Positions 17,974 through 26,178 of a DNA stretch of 64,000 bases are shown one piece after another; positions within the stretch are counted from its first letter, which is position 1; each line of letters opens with the position of its first letter. Both the position numbers and the translations under genes were made by a program. The DNA is from CAWBVG01 sp963792175. Its GTDB lineage: Bacteria; Acidobacteriota; Vicinamibacteria; Vicinamibacterales; CAVVIG01. Below the pieces are notes generated by a model. That model made no database searches. It was not told the origin of the DNA and saw only the letters and a program-made list of their open reading frames with translations. The stretch is taken from assembly GCA_963792175.1 (NCBI GenBank), contig CAWBVG010000049.1, positions 124,001 to 188,000 on the forward strand, read 5' to 3'.

Positions 17974-19851
17974 CTACTCGGTCCCGAAGGCAAGCAGCAC
18001 GTTGCCCGGACGCAGGCCGAAGGTGCCGTAACCCGAACTCACGTACACCATGCCGCCGGCGACGACCGGCGCCGGACCGTACATCGATCCACCTCGTGCA
18101 CGCACGCCGTTCACGGTAGTGAATTCGCGGTTGGTGTCGAACGTCCACACGATCGCGCCGTCCGTCGTCGAGTAGGCGCGGACCGCGCCATCGTTCGACG
18201 GTGAGAAGACGATGCCGGGAATCACGGTCACGGCGGAGAACTGCGCACCGCTGCAGGCGCGGCCTGGCTTGCCACAGACCGGCGGCGGCGGCGGTGTGTG
18301 CCACACGCGCTCGCCCGTCGAGAGCTTCACGGCGTGCAGGCCGCCCGGCGCCGCGCTGTAGATGTCGGACACCGGAAAGTACGCCAGCGTCGCATCAACG
18401 GCCGTGCCCCACTGGATGCCGCCAAGGCCGCTGCCCGCGCTGGCGCGATAGCGCCACACCTGCTCGCCTTTTCTGGCCGGATCGAGTGCGTATGCCAGGC
18501 CGGACTTCTGACCGATCACGATCAGATCGCGGCCGCCGGGCGCGGTGGCGAGCGCCGGCGACGCGCCGAAATCGAAGTCAGGGCCCGGCCGATCGGCGCA
18601 GTTGATCTCTCCCGCGACGCAGCCAAAGAGATCGGTCGGCGTCAGCTGGTGCGCCCACCGGAGCGCGCCGGTCTTGAGATCGAACGCGAGCACCGCGTCG
18701 GTGGTCGCCTGCGGCGGACCACTGTAGCTGTTGCCAGCGGCGACGTACAGCGCGCCGCGCTTCGCATCGATGGTCGGCGACGACCAGATGCCGCCGCCCG
18801 ACGGACCCCACGCTTCCGATCCATCGGCGTACGCGCGCAGCAGCGTCGGTCGTTGCGGAATCGTGTACGACTTCCAGACCTGCTCGCCGGTCGCCGCGTC
18901 GAGCGCGACGACGCTGCCGCGAAACGTGCAGCAGCTGTAGCCGGGCGGCTTGCCGCCTTCTTCGTACGACGACGTCGGTACATAGAGGCGGCCCGCGAAC
19001 AACGTCGGCGATCCGGTCAGCCGGACGAGCGGATGGTCGTCGACTTTGCGGCTCCACAGCAGGCGCCCGTTCGATGCGTCCAGCGCGTACACGTAGCCCT
19101 GCTGATCCGCGACGAAGGCCGCCTCGGTCGGGCCGCGGCCGGGCCCGCCGCGGCGGCGCAGCGGGCCGATGGTCACCGATGCGCGAACGCCGCCGTGCGC
19201 CGAGAACGTCCAGGCGATGCACCCGCTCGCGGCGTCGAGCGAATAGACAGTGCCGTTCTGGCTGCCGACGAACAGGCGTCCGCCCGCGATCGTCGGCTGC
19301 GCCCACGCCGATGTCGCGTCAGGAAAACCAAACGCCCATTTCAGCTTCAGCCGCGGCACCTGAGCCGCCGTCAACCCGGCCTGCGATGCGGTTTGGAAGT
19401 GCGTGTTCTGCGGTGTCGGTCCCCACCCGTTCCACAGCGGACCGGTAGCGGGATCGCCGAGCGGCTGCGGACGGGCACACCGCCCCATCACCGCGCCGGT
19501 GACGCTGCCGCGCAGTTTTCTTCCGGTGAGGAACTCAGCGATCGCCCGGCGCTCGGCGCCGCTCAACGACAGCCCCTGGTACCGCATGGAGCCGCTGGTC
19601 AACGCATCGACGATGGCCTGCGGCGAGCGTCCGCGCAGCACCTCGGCCGACGGCGCACGCGGATCGTCGGCGTGATGACACGTGGCGCAGTCGGAAGCGA
19701 AGAGGGAAGCGGGATCGCGCGGAGCATCCGCCTGCCGCGCGAATGCGCCGGCGACAAGCGCCAGCACGACTCCTGCAGCAGCCGCCAGCTCGTGTAGCGC
19801 GGACCGTTGAGGTCCGCGAAACGCTCGGATTCGGCCTGGAGATCCGTTCAC
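17974..19851 (-). CDS. Secreted PQQ-type beta-propeller dehydrogenase with N-terminal cytochrome c
   Basis: 625 residues. The N-terminal leader (VVLALVAGAFARQ) is followed by a c-type heme domain with CATCHH near residue 55 and a Met ligand candidate in GSMRYQGLSLSG. The rest is an eight-bladed PQQ-type propeller with repeated LYVPTSSYEE, VVALDAATGEQVWKS, LRWAHQLTP, GLHAVKLSTGERVWHT. This matches polyvinyl-alcohol dehydrogenase-like quinohemoproteins that oxidise alcohols in the periplasm and pass electrons to the heme. A close paralogue lies at 27809-29663. The true start may be a GTG about 27 codons into the listed ORF (at the VVLALVAG leader). The substrate is unknown. Confidence 0.85.
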   Translation of the reverse strand: MNGSPGRIRAFRGPQRSALHELAAAAGVVLALVAGAFARQADAPRDPASLFASDCATCHHADDPRAPSAEVLRGRSPQAIVDALTSGSMRYQGLSLSGAERRAIAEFLTGRKLRGSVTGAVMGRCARPQPLGDPATGPLWNGWGPTPQNTHFQTASQAGLTAAQVPRLKLKWAFGFPDATSAWAQPTIAGGRLFVGSQNGTVYSLDAASGCIAWTFSAHGGVRASVTIGPLRRRGGPGRGPTEAAFVADQQGYVYALDASNGRLLWSRKVDDHPLVRLTGSPTLFAGRLYVPTSSYEEGGKPPGYSCCTFRGSVVALDAATGEQVWKSYTIPQRPTLLRAYADGSEAWGPSGGGIWSSPTIDAKRGALYVAAGNSYSGPPQATTDAVLAFDLKTGALRWAHQLTPTDLFGCVAGEINCADRPGPDFDFGASPALATAPGGRDLIVIGQKSGLAYALDPARKGEQVWRYRASAGSGLGGIQWGTAVDATLAYFPVSDIYSAAPGGLHAVKLSTGERVWHTPPPPPVCGKPGRACSGAQFSAVTVIPGIVFSPSNDGAVRAYSTTDGAIVWTFDTNREFTTVNGVRARGGSMYGPAPVVAGGMVYVSSGYGTFGLRPGNVLLAFGTE

Positions 19852-19906
19852 GGAGAGAGGGCGAACGGCAATCCTCTTTCGACGATTACCGTGCGCACCA
19901 GGTGCT

Positions 19907-19921
19907 CCACCTCGAGGGTGG
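19907..19921 (-). terminator. Short GC-rich hairpin after the cold-shock gene
   Basis: CCACC/GGTGG stem with a TCGAG loop, 11 bp past the cold-shock gene stop on the minus strand. There is no U-run, so termination is only a possibility. Confidence 0.3.
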
Positions 19922-19931
19922 TTATCGGGGA

Positions 19932-20135
19932 TCAGGCAAGTTTGACGTTCTCGGCGCGCGGCCCTTTCGGTCCCTGTCCTTTTTCGAAGCTCACCGCCTG
20001 CCCTTCGCGCAAGTCATCAAAGGGGGTCTGACACGCGGACTGGTGAAAGAAGTATTCACTTCCGTCGCCGGCTGCAATGAAGCCGAACCCTTTGTCGTGC
20101 ACCAGCCGCTTGATCGTGCCGTTCGTCGAAGCCAT
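19932..20135 (-). CDS. Cold-shock domain protein
   Basis: 67-residue single-stranded nucleic-acid-binding OB fold. RNP1 is KGFGFI and RNP2 is EYFFHQSA; the C terminus GPKGPRAENVKLA is typical of CspA-family proteins. ATG 20135 gives the normal length and has GAGGAG 7 nt upstream. A ten-codon longer reading exists but is unlikely. The 5' leader contains a strong GGGCCCTG/CAGGGCCC hairpin about 40 nt before the start, which could affect mRNA folding in the cold. No other gene is in the unit. Confidence 0.92.
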   Translation of the reverse strand: MASTNGTIKRLVHDKGFGFIAAGDGSEYFFHQSACQTPFDDLREGQAVSFEKGQGPKGPRAENVKLA

Positions 20136-20176
20136 GTCGTCTCCTCGTTCATCGGGCGCTGACACTCAGCGCCACG

Positions 20177-20197
20177 GGCCCTGACGCGCAGGGCCCT
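20177..20197. promoter_or_regulatory. Strong hairpin between divergent csp and small ORF
   Basis: Perfect 8-bp inverted repeat GGGCCCTG-acgcg-CAGGGCCC. It would lie in the 5' leader of the cold-shock mRNA (minus strand), or serve as an upstream boundary for the divergent plus-strand gene. The function is unknown. Confidence 0.5.
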
Positions 20198-20235
20198 TAT
20201 GGCAATGATACCGGTTTCGCGACCGAGTCCGCCGG

Positions 20236-20241
20236 TATAAT
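20236..20241 (+). promoter_or_regulatory. Possible -10 box TATAAT
   Basis: Consensus TATAAT in an otherwise GC-rich spacer, about 85-110 bp before the small plus-strand gene at 20324. No clear -35 box. Confidence 0.4.
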
Positions 20242-20323
20242 CTCGGCGTTCAGGGTCCGCCACGGTCGAGCCGGCAAGGACCGTGTCAGACTCGATACGC
20301 CCCGCGCACGCCAGCTCAGCCGC

Positions 20324-20581
20324 ATGGCCGCCCGGCGCGTGCCCAGTCTTCCGATGCCCAAGGTAACGCTCCTCGACAAACAATGGCAGGAACTGATGAC
20401 GCTCTGTGCCGAGGAAGAACGGTACAAGGGCGACCGCAGTCACCCCAAGCTGCTGAAGCTGATTTCGTCGCGCATCGACGCGCTGGCCCGTGAGATGGGC
20501 TTCAACGAGCGCAGGATCGTCACGCGCGACTTCCGCGCCGAACGCGCGGCCGGTCACATCGCGCGGATCATCGCGGACTGA
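20324..20581 (+). CDS. Small helical protein of unknown function
   Basis: 85 residues, or 75 if translation begins at the inner ATG 20354 (MPKVTLLDKQ). Contains an alpha-helical, charged sequence (KQWQELMTLCAEEERYKGD ... SHPKLLKLISSRIDALAREMGF). No signal peptide, membrane helix or catalytic motif. It is transcribed divergently from the cold-shock gene and converges on the substrate-binding protein gene; the heptamer hairpin 20584-20668 begins 3 bp after its stop. I do not recognise a family. Confidence 0.6.
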   Translation: MAARRVPSLPMPKVTLLDKQWQELMTLCAEEERYKGDRSHPKLLKLISSRIDALAREMGFNERRIVTRDFRAERAAGHIARIIAD

Positions 20582-20583
20582 TT

Positions 20584-20668
20584 AGCTATCGGCTATCGGC
20601 TATCAGCTATCAGCTCTGACCGCGATAGTAGCCGCAGCTGAAAGCTGAGAGCTGAAAGCTGAAAGCTG
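20584..20668. repeat. Heptamer-word hairpin (GCTATCR / GCTGAAA)
   Basis: The left arm 20584-20617 has four GCTATCG/GCTATCA units plus GCTCT. The right arm 20635-20668 has four GCTGAAA/GCTGAGA units. Read on the other strand, the arms are near-complementary. The element fills the space between two convergent stops (20581 and 20671). Confidence 0.85.
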
Positions 20669-20670
20669 TT

Positions 20671-21439
20671 TTAGAACCGATCGAGCCCCTTGGCTTTCCA
20701 GATTGCCGTCGCTTCTGGCCGCGTGATGTAGCGGATGAACGCGATCGACTGCGTCGAGTTGTGTCGATCGCGCCGACACGGCGGTCGACATGTCGATCCA
20801 GGCGGCCAGCTCGCGCGGCAGCGGACCGACCAGCTCGATCTCTTTGTAGGGCAGGATCTCGCAAATCGCTTGCAGGGCCATGTCGCCTTCGCCGCGCACC
20901 AGCGCCTGGCCCCCTTCGCCCCTCGTGCTGACCGGGCTGTTCACTCCCGCGAATTCCGGGCGCTTGATCACGTTCTGTTCGATGACGCGCGCGACCATGC
21001 TGCCGCCGGCGGGATTCGATCGCATGACCGCCTTCGCGCTTCGCAGCGCGGCCGCCAGCTTTTCCACCGTCGAGATGTCGGGATGCGGCTTCCCGGCCGG
21101 CACGGCGAGGCCCATTTCCGATCGTCCGAGAGGCGTGAACGTGCCGGGCTTGATCCCGCCGTCGAGCGAGAACGTGGTCATCAGCTCGAACGGCAGAAAA
21201 ATGACGTCGGGCGCCGGCGTGAGCGTCTTGATGTCGTTGACGATGCGTCCCATCCCGCTGGACGTGACCGTGACCTTCGTGCCGGTTTCCTTCGTGAACG
21301 ATGCGGCGAGATCCAGCAGGCCGGCGTTGTAGACGACCCCCGGACTGATGACGCGGATCTCGGTCACGCCGACCTGCGCGGACGCGACGACAGCAGCCGC
21401 CACGAATGCGGCTGCCAGACAGCTGGCGCGCATGATCAT
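20671..21439 (-). CDS. ModA-like periplasmic substrate-binding protein, one frameshift
   Basis: About 255 residues. The signal peptide ends VVASAQVG; then EIRVISPGVVYNAGLLDLAA, FTKETGTKVTVTSSGMGRIV, APDVIFLPFELM and RGEGGQALVRGEGDMALQ. This is the extracellular-solute-binding fold of the ModA/tungstate type, though key oxyanion Ser motifs differ from modA at 10022. A one-base indel near 20755-20770 separates the body from the true C terminus (QSIAFIRYITRPEATAIWKA ... LDRF). The start ATG 21439 overlaps the upstream stop as ATGA. No permease or ATPase is linked, so the ligand and purpose are open. Confidence 0.75.
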
Positions 21440-21684
21440 GCCTCGGGCTTGGCCTTCAGCTCGGCGTCGTGTTCTTTGATGAACGTCCGAATCTCGTCGG
21501 CCATCGCGAGCAGCTTCCCCCACTGCTCTTTGTAGAGCGTGACGGGAAAGCGTCCGAGACCGTACACGGACACGCCGCCCTTTTCGCTGACCTTCAGGCT
21601 GACGCTGCGCCCGCGCTGGCTCTTGAGACGCTCGTTCTCCGCCTTGAGGCGTTCGAGCTCCGCTTTGAGATCTTCTTCAGACAA
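21436..21684 (-). CDS. Small coiled-coil protein, unknown function
   Basis: 82 residues. An N-terminal heptad coiled coil (EEDLKAELERLKAENERLKSQ) is followed by a compact domain (SLKVSEKGGVSVYGLGRFPV ... EQWGKLLAMADEIRTFI). It starts at TTG 21684, overlapping the end of the monooxygenase-like gene by 8 nt, and ends in an ATGA overlap with the binding-protein gene; the three form a tight operon. No signal peptide, so it is cytosolic. The family is not recognised. Confidence 0.65.
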   Translation of the reverse strand: MSEEDLKAELERLKAENERLKSQRGRSVSLKVSEKGGVSVYGLGRFPVTLYKEQWGKLLAMADEIRTFIKEHDAELKAKPEA

Positions 21685-23126
21685 TGTTGATCACTGTTCT
21701 CTGTGGCGACTTCGTCACCGTGAGGTCGCTGACCGTCTGACTGTCCACCGAGTACAGCGTGAAAGGCTGGTACATCTCGTCCCAGCTCTGCTCGGACCAA
21801 TAGACCGGCAGGTTCGGCGCCGGATTCCATTTGTTCTTCGGCGAGTTGTCGTACTTGCCGATCCCGAGAATCTTGCTGCCCGCCGGGATGTGCAGCGGCT
21901 GCTCCAGCTCGTACTCGATCTGCCAGTTGAAGTCGAACTTCGGCACGTCCAGGATTGTCTGCTCGCGGCCGTCCGGGTAGACGATCACCCACTTGAGGCT
22001 CTTGCCGCGCAGGTGCATGTGCGGCGACATCGCGTAGAGCGTGATGTCTTCGGTGACGGGGGTAATGCCGGTCAGGGACCAGTCCTCGGCATACGGCGGA
22101 ATGTCCGGCGTTTTGCTCCGGCGCCGCGTGCTGCCCTCGTCCGCGCTGTATTCGACTTCCTTGCCCTCGGCGCGATACAGCGACAGCCCGCCTTTGGTCG
22201 TCGCCAGCGGATCGCCCGCCTGCCTGATCAACAGCTCGTGCGTCACCGTGGCCTTGTTGAACCAGATGCCCAGGCGCGTGCGATCGGTCTGCGGCTTGCC
22301 GATCGGGTTGTAGTGCATCTGCCAGTTGATGTACTTGCCGGCGGGAATGCGCTTGCCGATGTCCGCCCGGTGGGAATCGACGCCGCGGCCGGGCACCCAT
22401 GACAGCAGCTTGTTGGCGCCGGGCAGCGCCGTGACGTCGGCCCGGCCCGCAATCCCCTGCCCGCGATCGGTCGACGCCTTGCCGTCCGGCATCACCAGCC
22501 GGCCCTCGACGATCTTCGCGCCTTCCGGGATGTCGACGACGAACACGCCGGCGTGGTGCACGACGCTGCGGTTGCTGGGACGAATCTCGAGCGTTTCCGC
22601 GAAGCGATCTTCGGTGAACGGCACCGGCGTGTAGAACATCTGCACGCCGAGCTCGCCTTCGGCCGGAATCGAGAACTCGATCGGCATCTCGAGGATGTAG
22701 TCCGGCTCGCGGCCGGCGGTCCAGCCTTCGGCGAACTTCGGCACCGGCGGCAGGTCGGCGTCGTTGCCCTTCGGCGCGCCGCCGTCAACCCACGCCACGA
22801 TGGTGTCGATCTGCTGCTTCGACAGGCTGCGATCGTTGCGCATCTTGAGGCTGTGGTCCGGGTCCGCGCCCCAGGGCGGCATCTCGCGCGCCACGACCTT
22901 GCTGCGGATCACCTTCGCCCACGGCCGGACGTCTTCGTAGGAGAGGAACGTCATCGGCGCCACCTCGCCGGTGCGGTGGCAGCGACGTGCACTTCTCGAA
23001 CATGATTGGCGCGACGTCTTTCGCGAAGGTGGGGACGCTGCCGGCGGGCCGAGGTGCGGTCTGGACCCTGGCGATCGAGAGGATCGCAACGGCCACCGCG
23101 GCGAAAACCGGGAGGACGCGTTTCAT
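21677..23126 (-). CDS. Heme-c / type II copper monooxygenase-like secreted protein (paralogue 1), one frameshift
   Basis: About 483 residues. The signal peptide MKRVLPVFAAVAVAILS is followed by a short cytochrome c domain. Its CxxCH motif (CTSCH) is split by one extra base near 22982: the first Cys is read in one frame, the CHRTGEVAPM continuation in another. The C-terminal two thirds resemble the PHM/DBH copper-dependent monooxygenase fold: VVHHAGVFVVD (His pair of the CuH type), SPHMHLRGKSL (HxH, CuM type), KYDNSPKNKWNP and a Met in SWDEMYQPF. Expected in the periplasm. It heads the operon with the coiled-coil protein and the binding protein. Reaction and substrate unknown. Confidence 0.75.
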
Positions 23127-23190
23127 GAACCCTCCAGCATGCCGCCTGCCGACGAGCTTCGGCTTGGCGAGCCAGCTAGACATCTCGTGA

Positions 23191-23229
23191 GGCTGTCCCG
23201 CCGAAGCCGCACCGCGAAGGCGGGCGCTC
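23191..23229. repeat. REP-like palindrome, inverted copy
   Basis: The reverse complement reads CCCGCCTTCGCGGTGCGGCT... TCGGCGGGACAGCC, the same core as at 51783 and 54121. It lies upstream of monooxygenase-like paralogue 1 and just after the stop (23246) of the next gene. Confidence 0.6.
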
Positions 23230-23245
23230 CCGTAGTGTAGCCCAT

Positions 23246-23597
23246 TCACGGGGCGGCGGGCACGACGGCGACGACCGTGGTCACCGACGTGATGTTCAGG
23301 CGGCTGACGGGCGTCGCCTTGATGAGCAACCCCTTCATGATCACCGTATGGTCCCGGTGCTGCGGCAGGTTGAACTCCGAGACGCCGATCAGCCGGAACT
23401 GATTCCTGCCAGGAGGCGGCGCGGTTTTCGGCACCTCGGCGGCCGGCGGCGCGTTCGCGGAGCTTGGGACTGGATCGGTGGCGTTGGTCAGCGTCCAGGC
23501 GTTCGGCGCCGTTTCCTTCAGGCAGCCGGTGACGCTGACGATGTCGACTTTCTGCGGCGCCGGCGCGGTCTGCACACAGGAGCAGCACGGCGAGCAT
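23246..23597 (-). CDS. Small exported protein, unknown function, one frameshift
   Basis: About 117 residues. ATG 23597 opens a short hydrophobic leader (MLAVLLLC) that is one base out of frame with the body; the body begins QTAPAPQKVDIVSVTGCLKE and continues NAWTLTNATDPVPS, NQFRLIGVSEFNLPQHRDHT and LLIKATPVSRLNITSVTTVV. A single Cys in VTGCLKE and a predicted all-beta fold are the only visible traits. The pattern looks like a conserved acidobacterial secreted protein. No assigned function. Confidence 0.55.
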
Positions 23598-23639
23598 CGT
23601 GCATGGCGCGTATGATAGCCAAAGTGACCGGCCAAAAGG

Positions 23640-23705
23640 GAACGCAGAGCACGCGGAGCACGCAAAGAAACCCGGCATTCTGCGAGCTCGGCGAGCTCTG
23701 CGTTC
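23640..23705. repeat. Inverted-repeat hairpin of CGCAGAGCACG words
   Basis: Left arm 23640-23664 and right arm 23681-23705 are complementary over 25 bp with three mismatches; the loop is 16 nt. It fills the space between two divergent genes and reaches into the presumed leader of the plus-strand gene. Confidence 0.8.
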
Positions 23706-24271
23706 AATAGCGCTCGGCGGCGCTCTTTTGCTCGTCGCGGCCCACGCGCAGGCTCACGATCTCGAGCGCACGCAGGTACTGCTCACGTTCGCGCGCGACG
23801 GCTCGTTCGTCCTCGACGTCGCCAACGATCCCAGCTGGCTGAAGCTGCGCCTCGAGTCGTTTCCCGGCAGCTTCGCCGACCGCGTCGTGCTGTGGGTGGA
23901 CGGGCACGAGGTCCGGCCGACGTCGGTCGAGTATCTGCCGCCGGCCGAAACGGACGCCGCCGCGCCGCTGGGCCGCCATCGGCTGCGCGGCCGTTTCCCG
24001 GCGGACGCGCACACGCTGCGCTGGTACTACGGGCTGGTGATCGATCCCTATCCGCTGACCGTCCGCAGAGCCGACGGCCGCGTGCTGGTCGAGGAAATCA
24101 GCGGCGACGCCTGGAGCCGCGACGATCGATGTCGGCGGGCAGTTTCAGCGGACGTGGGTGAACGGGACGTCGCCGGATTCGCGGTGGCGGCGCTCTTACT
24201 CACGCCTCTTCTGCATTCGGGTTCTATTCACCACAAAGGACACGAAGACACGAAAACTCTGTACGTCTTGA
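23698..24271 (+). CDS. Exported protein of unknown function, one frameshift
   Basis: About 190 residues. The leader RSIALGGALLLVAAHAQA is followed by a beta-rich domain (HDLERTQVLLTFARDGSFVL, NDPSWLKLRLESFPG, LWVDGHEVRPTSVEYLP, TLRWYYGLVIDPYPLTVRRA). No standard start codon precedes the leader; the candidates are CTG 23698 or TTG 23728, or a start lost in the repeat. Near 24118 the frame changes to TIDVGGQFQRTWVNGT and continues into the inverted repeat, ending ...FTTKDTKTRKLCTS at 24271. Both ends of the gene are thus built from repeat sequence. Function unknown. Confidence 0.5.
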
Positions 24272-24297
24272 CCTTTGTGTCCTCGTGTCCCTTGTGG
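24231..24297. repeat. Inverted-repeat hairpin of CACGAAGA words
   Basis: Left arm 24231-24256 (CCACAAAGGACACGAAGACA...) and right arm 24272-24297 are complementary over about 24 bp with three mismatches. It lies between two convergent genes and contains the stop codon of the plus-strand gene between the arms. Confidence 0.8.
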
Positions 24298-24313
24298 CCC
24301 TGCGACGCTGCGA

Positions 24314-25402
24314 TCAGCGCTGACGACGGCTCGCCGGCACGAATTTCTGCAGCCGCTGCCCGTAGGTGTCGGCCGCGTACACCGCGCCCTTCGAGTCGAC
24401 GACGATGCCGTGGACCCAGTCGAACTCGCCGGGGCCCCAGCCCTGCTTGCCCCACACCGCGAGAATCTTTCCGTCCTTCAGCGAGAACTTCAGGACGCGC
24501 TCGTCCTTGTGATCCGCGATCCAGCCGATGCCGTCGGTCCCCTTGCGCGAGATGTTCACGTCCCACGGGTTCCAGTCGTTGCGAATCTCGCGGATGTAGT
24601 TCAGGTTCTTGTCGAACACCTCGATCCGATGTCCTTCGCGATCGATGATGTACAGGTTCTCGTCCGCGTCCACGGCGAGCTTGTGCGGCAGGTTCCATTC
24701 GCCGGGTCCGGTGCCCTTGTCCTCCGGACCGCCGGCGCCCTTGCCGACCTGCTTGATGAACTTGCCGGTCTTGTCGTAGAGGATCACGCGGTTGTTGCCG
24801 TAGCCGTCGGTCACGATCATGTTGCCGTTGCGCAGGATCGCGATGCCCGACGGCAGGTTGAGGTGCGTCGCGTCGTTGCCCTTCTCGTTGGTCGTGCCGA
24901 GCTGCAGCAGGAACTTGTCCAGCTTCGGCGACAGCTTCACGATGCGATGCGCATCGCGTTCGATCACGTAGACGTTCCCTTCCCAGTCGACGCCGCCCGA
25001 ATGCTGCCACGACGGGTTGATGGTCTTGCCGTTGATCTCCTGGTCGGCGCCGGACAGGATCAGATTGCCGGCGGTGTCGAACACCATCACCGGCTTGACG
25101 CCGCGATTGAACACGTAGATGCGATCCTGCGCGTCGATCGCCAGGCCGGAGATGCCCGGCTGATTCGTCGGGCCGCCGGGCTGTCCGCCCTCCGCCCCCG
25201 CCCTGCCGTCCACTGGCGCGGCGTGCGGCCGCCTGCGCCTCGCGCTCCGCGGGAGGCGGCGGCGCAGTCCTTGAGTCCGAAATACATGCCGGGCGGCAGC
25301 TTCGGCCAGTTCGGCACGAGCCGGTACCCGCCATCGCCCTGCGCGGCACCTTTCGCCACGAAGAACGCAAAGACCGCAAAGAGCCGCAAAGATTCTTTTC
25401 AT
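24314..25402 (-). CDS. NHL-repeat protein, peptidyl-hydroxyglycine amidating-lyase-like
   Basis: About 362 residues. The body is a six-bladed NHL/PAL propeller: GISGLAIDAQDRIYVFNRGV, GGVDWEGNVYVIERDAHRI, LPSGIAILRNGNMIVTDGYG, LPHKLAVDADENLYIIDREG and DWVHGIVVDSKGAVYAADTY. PAL-type lyases cleave alpha-hydroxyglycine in the step after a copper monooxygenase, fitting the monooxygenase-like neighbours. The N terminus is disturbed. ATG 25402 opens MKRIFAALCGLC, while the conserved GGYRLVPNWPKLPPGMYFG lies in another frame read from TTG 25389; compensating indels lie near 25265 and 25225. The signal peptide is encoded by repeat words. Catalytic capacity unproven. Confidence 0.75.
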   Translation of the reverse strand: MKRIFAALCGLCVLRGERCRAGRWRVPARAELAEAAARHVFRTQGLRRRLPRSARRRRPHAAPVDGRAGAEGGQPGGPTNQPGISGLAIDAQDRIYVFNRGVKPVMVFDTAGNLILSGADQEINGKTINPSWQHSGGVDWEGNVYVIERDAHRIVKLSPKLDKFLLQLGTTNEKGNDATHLNLPSGIAILRNGNMIVTDGYGNNRVILYDKTGKFIKQVGKGAGGPEDKGTGPGEWNLPHKLAVDADENLYIIDREGHRIEVFDKNLNYIREIRNDWNPWDVNISRKGTDGIGWIADHKDERVLKFSLKDGKILAVWGKQGWGPGEFDWVHGIVVDSKGAVYAADTYGQRLQKFVPASRRQR

Positions 25403-25445
25403 AGCAGCTAATCCCCTAGCCCCAGTCCCTAATCCCTAGTCCCTA
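25361..25445. repeat. Two adjacent word arrays (CCGCAAAGA and CCCTAAT)
   Basis: 25361-25391 holds three copies of a CGCAAAG word that encodes the leader of the NHL-repeat protein. 25410-25445 holds CCCTAATC/CCCTAGTC heptamers that supply the last codons and stop of the next minus-strand gene (VGTRD-stop). There is no complementary second arm for either. Confidence 0.7.
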
Positions 25446-26053
25446 CGGCCGGTAGCCTGCCGTCCTTCTTCCACCACGGATTGCCGTAGTTCGTGAAGGG
25501 ACCGCCATTCACCGACACCGTGGTCGCCACTTTGTAGTTGAGCGGCGACAGCATCCGCATCGCGTGTTTCATCCGGACGGTCTTGCCGTTGTACACGAAC
25601 GGCGAGCCGTCGAAGTAGATCGTGTACAGACCGCCGAGGTCGCCGCCGATCGTGCCGGCCTGGAGAAACGAAAAGCCGCGGCTGTCCGTCACGTGGCGCG
25701 CGAGCGTCTTGTTCTCCTTCTGATAGGCGATCGTTTCGCGGAGCTTGAACGCGCCGCCGGGACCCGTGGCCTCGCGTCACCGCTTCGTAGAACTTCCCGG
25801 CGTCGATCGCCTTGTAGATCGTCGTTCCCTGGATATGACCCGACGGGCCCAGCGCGCCTTCCGGCGCGTCCCACTCGAACGTCCACTTGCCAGGGAAATA
25901 GTCGTCGAAGTTGAAGAGCGGCAGCTCGTCGCCGACCTTGGTCGGCCGGCCGAGATCCGGCATCTGCCCCTTGGGTAATTGAGCGGTCTGGCCGCCGAGA
26001 CCCACGGCCACCAGCGCGACGCCGATCGCGGTAGCACCGAACGTCCACTTCAT
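25429..26053 (-). CDS. Secreted protein of unknown function, one frameshift
   Basis: About 207 residues. Signal peptide MKWTFGATAIGVALVAVGLG, then GDELPLFNFDDYFPGKWTFE, APEGALGPSGHIQGTTIYKA, GFSFLQAGTIGGDLGGLYTI, KTVRMKHAMRMLSPLNYKVA and FTNYGNPWWKKDG. The fold looks like a small lipocalin or beta-barrel (DUF1579-like pattern), but I do not assign it. The frame changes near 25770. ATG 26053 is chosen because it starts the signal peptide. Its last five codons come from the CCCTAAT word array. It is 27 bp upstream of the NHL-repeat gene, so cotranscription is likely. Confidence 0.6.
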
Positions 26054-26090
26054 GGCGCGGAGGTTATACCGGGCCCCGGCGCTCGTCAAT

Positions 26091-26162
26091 TCAGCTTTCA
26101 GCGATCAGCTCTCGGCTTATCGGCTAGCTACGGCTGGAGAGCTGAGAGCTGACAGCTGACGT
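26091..26162. repeat. Heptamer-word hairpin (CAGCTTT / GCTGAGA)
   Basis: Left arm about 26091-26136 (CAGCTTT, CAGCGAT, CAGCTCT, CGGCTTA units) and right arm 26142-26162 (GAGAGCTGAGAGCTGACAGC). It uses the same word family as 20584-20668. It fills the space between two divergent gene starts (26053 and 26179). Confidence 0.8.
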
Positions 26163-26178
26163 AGGATCTGATACACCC

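Noticed and set aside
15684..18119. Long plus-strand reading frame of 811 codons
   Set aside because: It lies antisense to the hybrid kinase, whose domains are unmistakable, and its translation is Arg-rich low-complexity sequence typical of a shadow frame in GC-rich DNA.
20671..21439. Second complete molybdate transporter
   Set aside because: Only the binding protein is present; no permease or ATPase gene is adjacent, and its ligand motifs differ from modA.
22975..22990. Programmed ribosomal frameshifting at the heme motif
   Set aside because: No slippery heptamer or downstream pseudoknot is evident, and similar indels are spread over unrelated genes.
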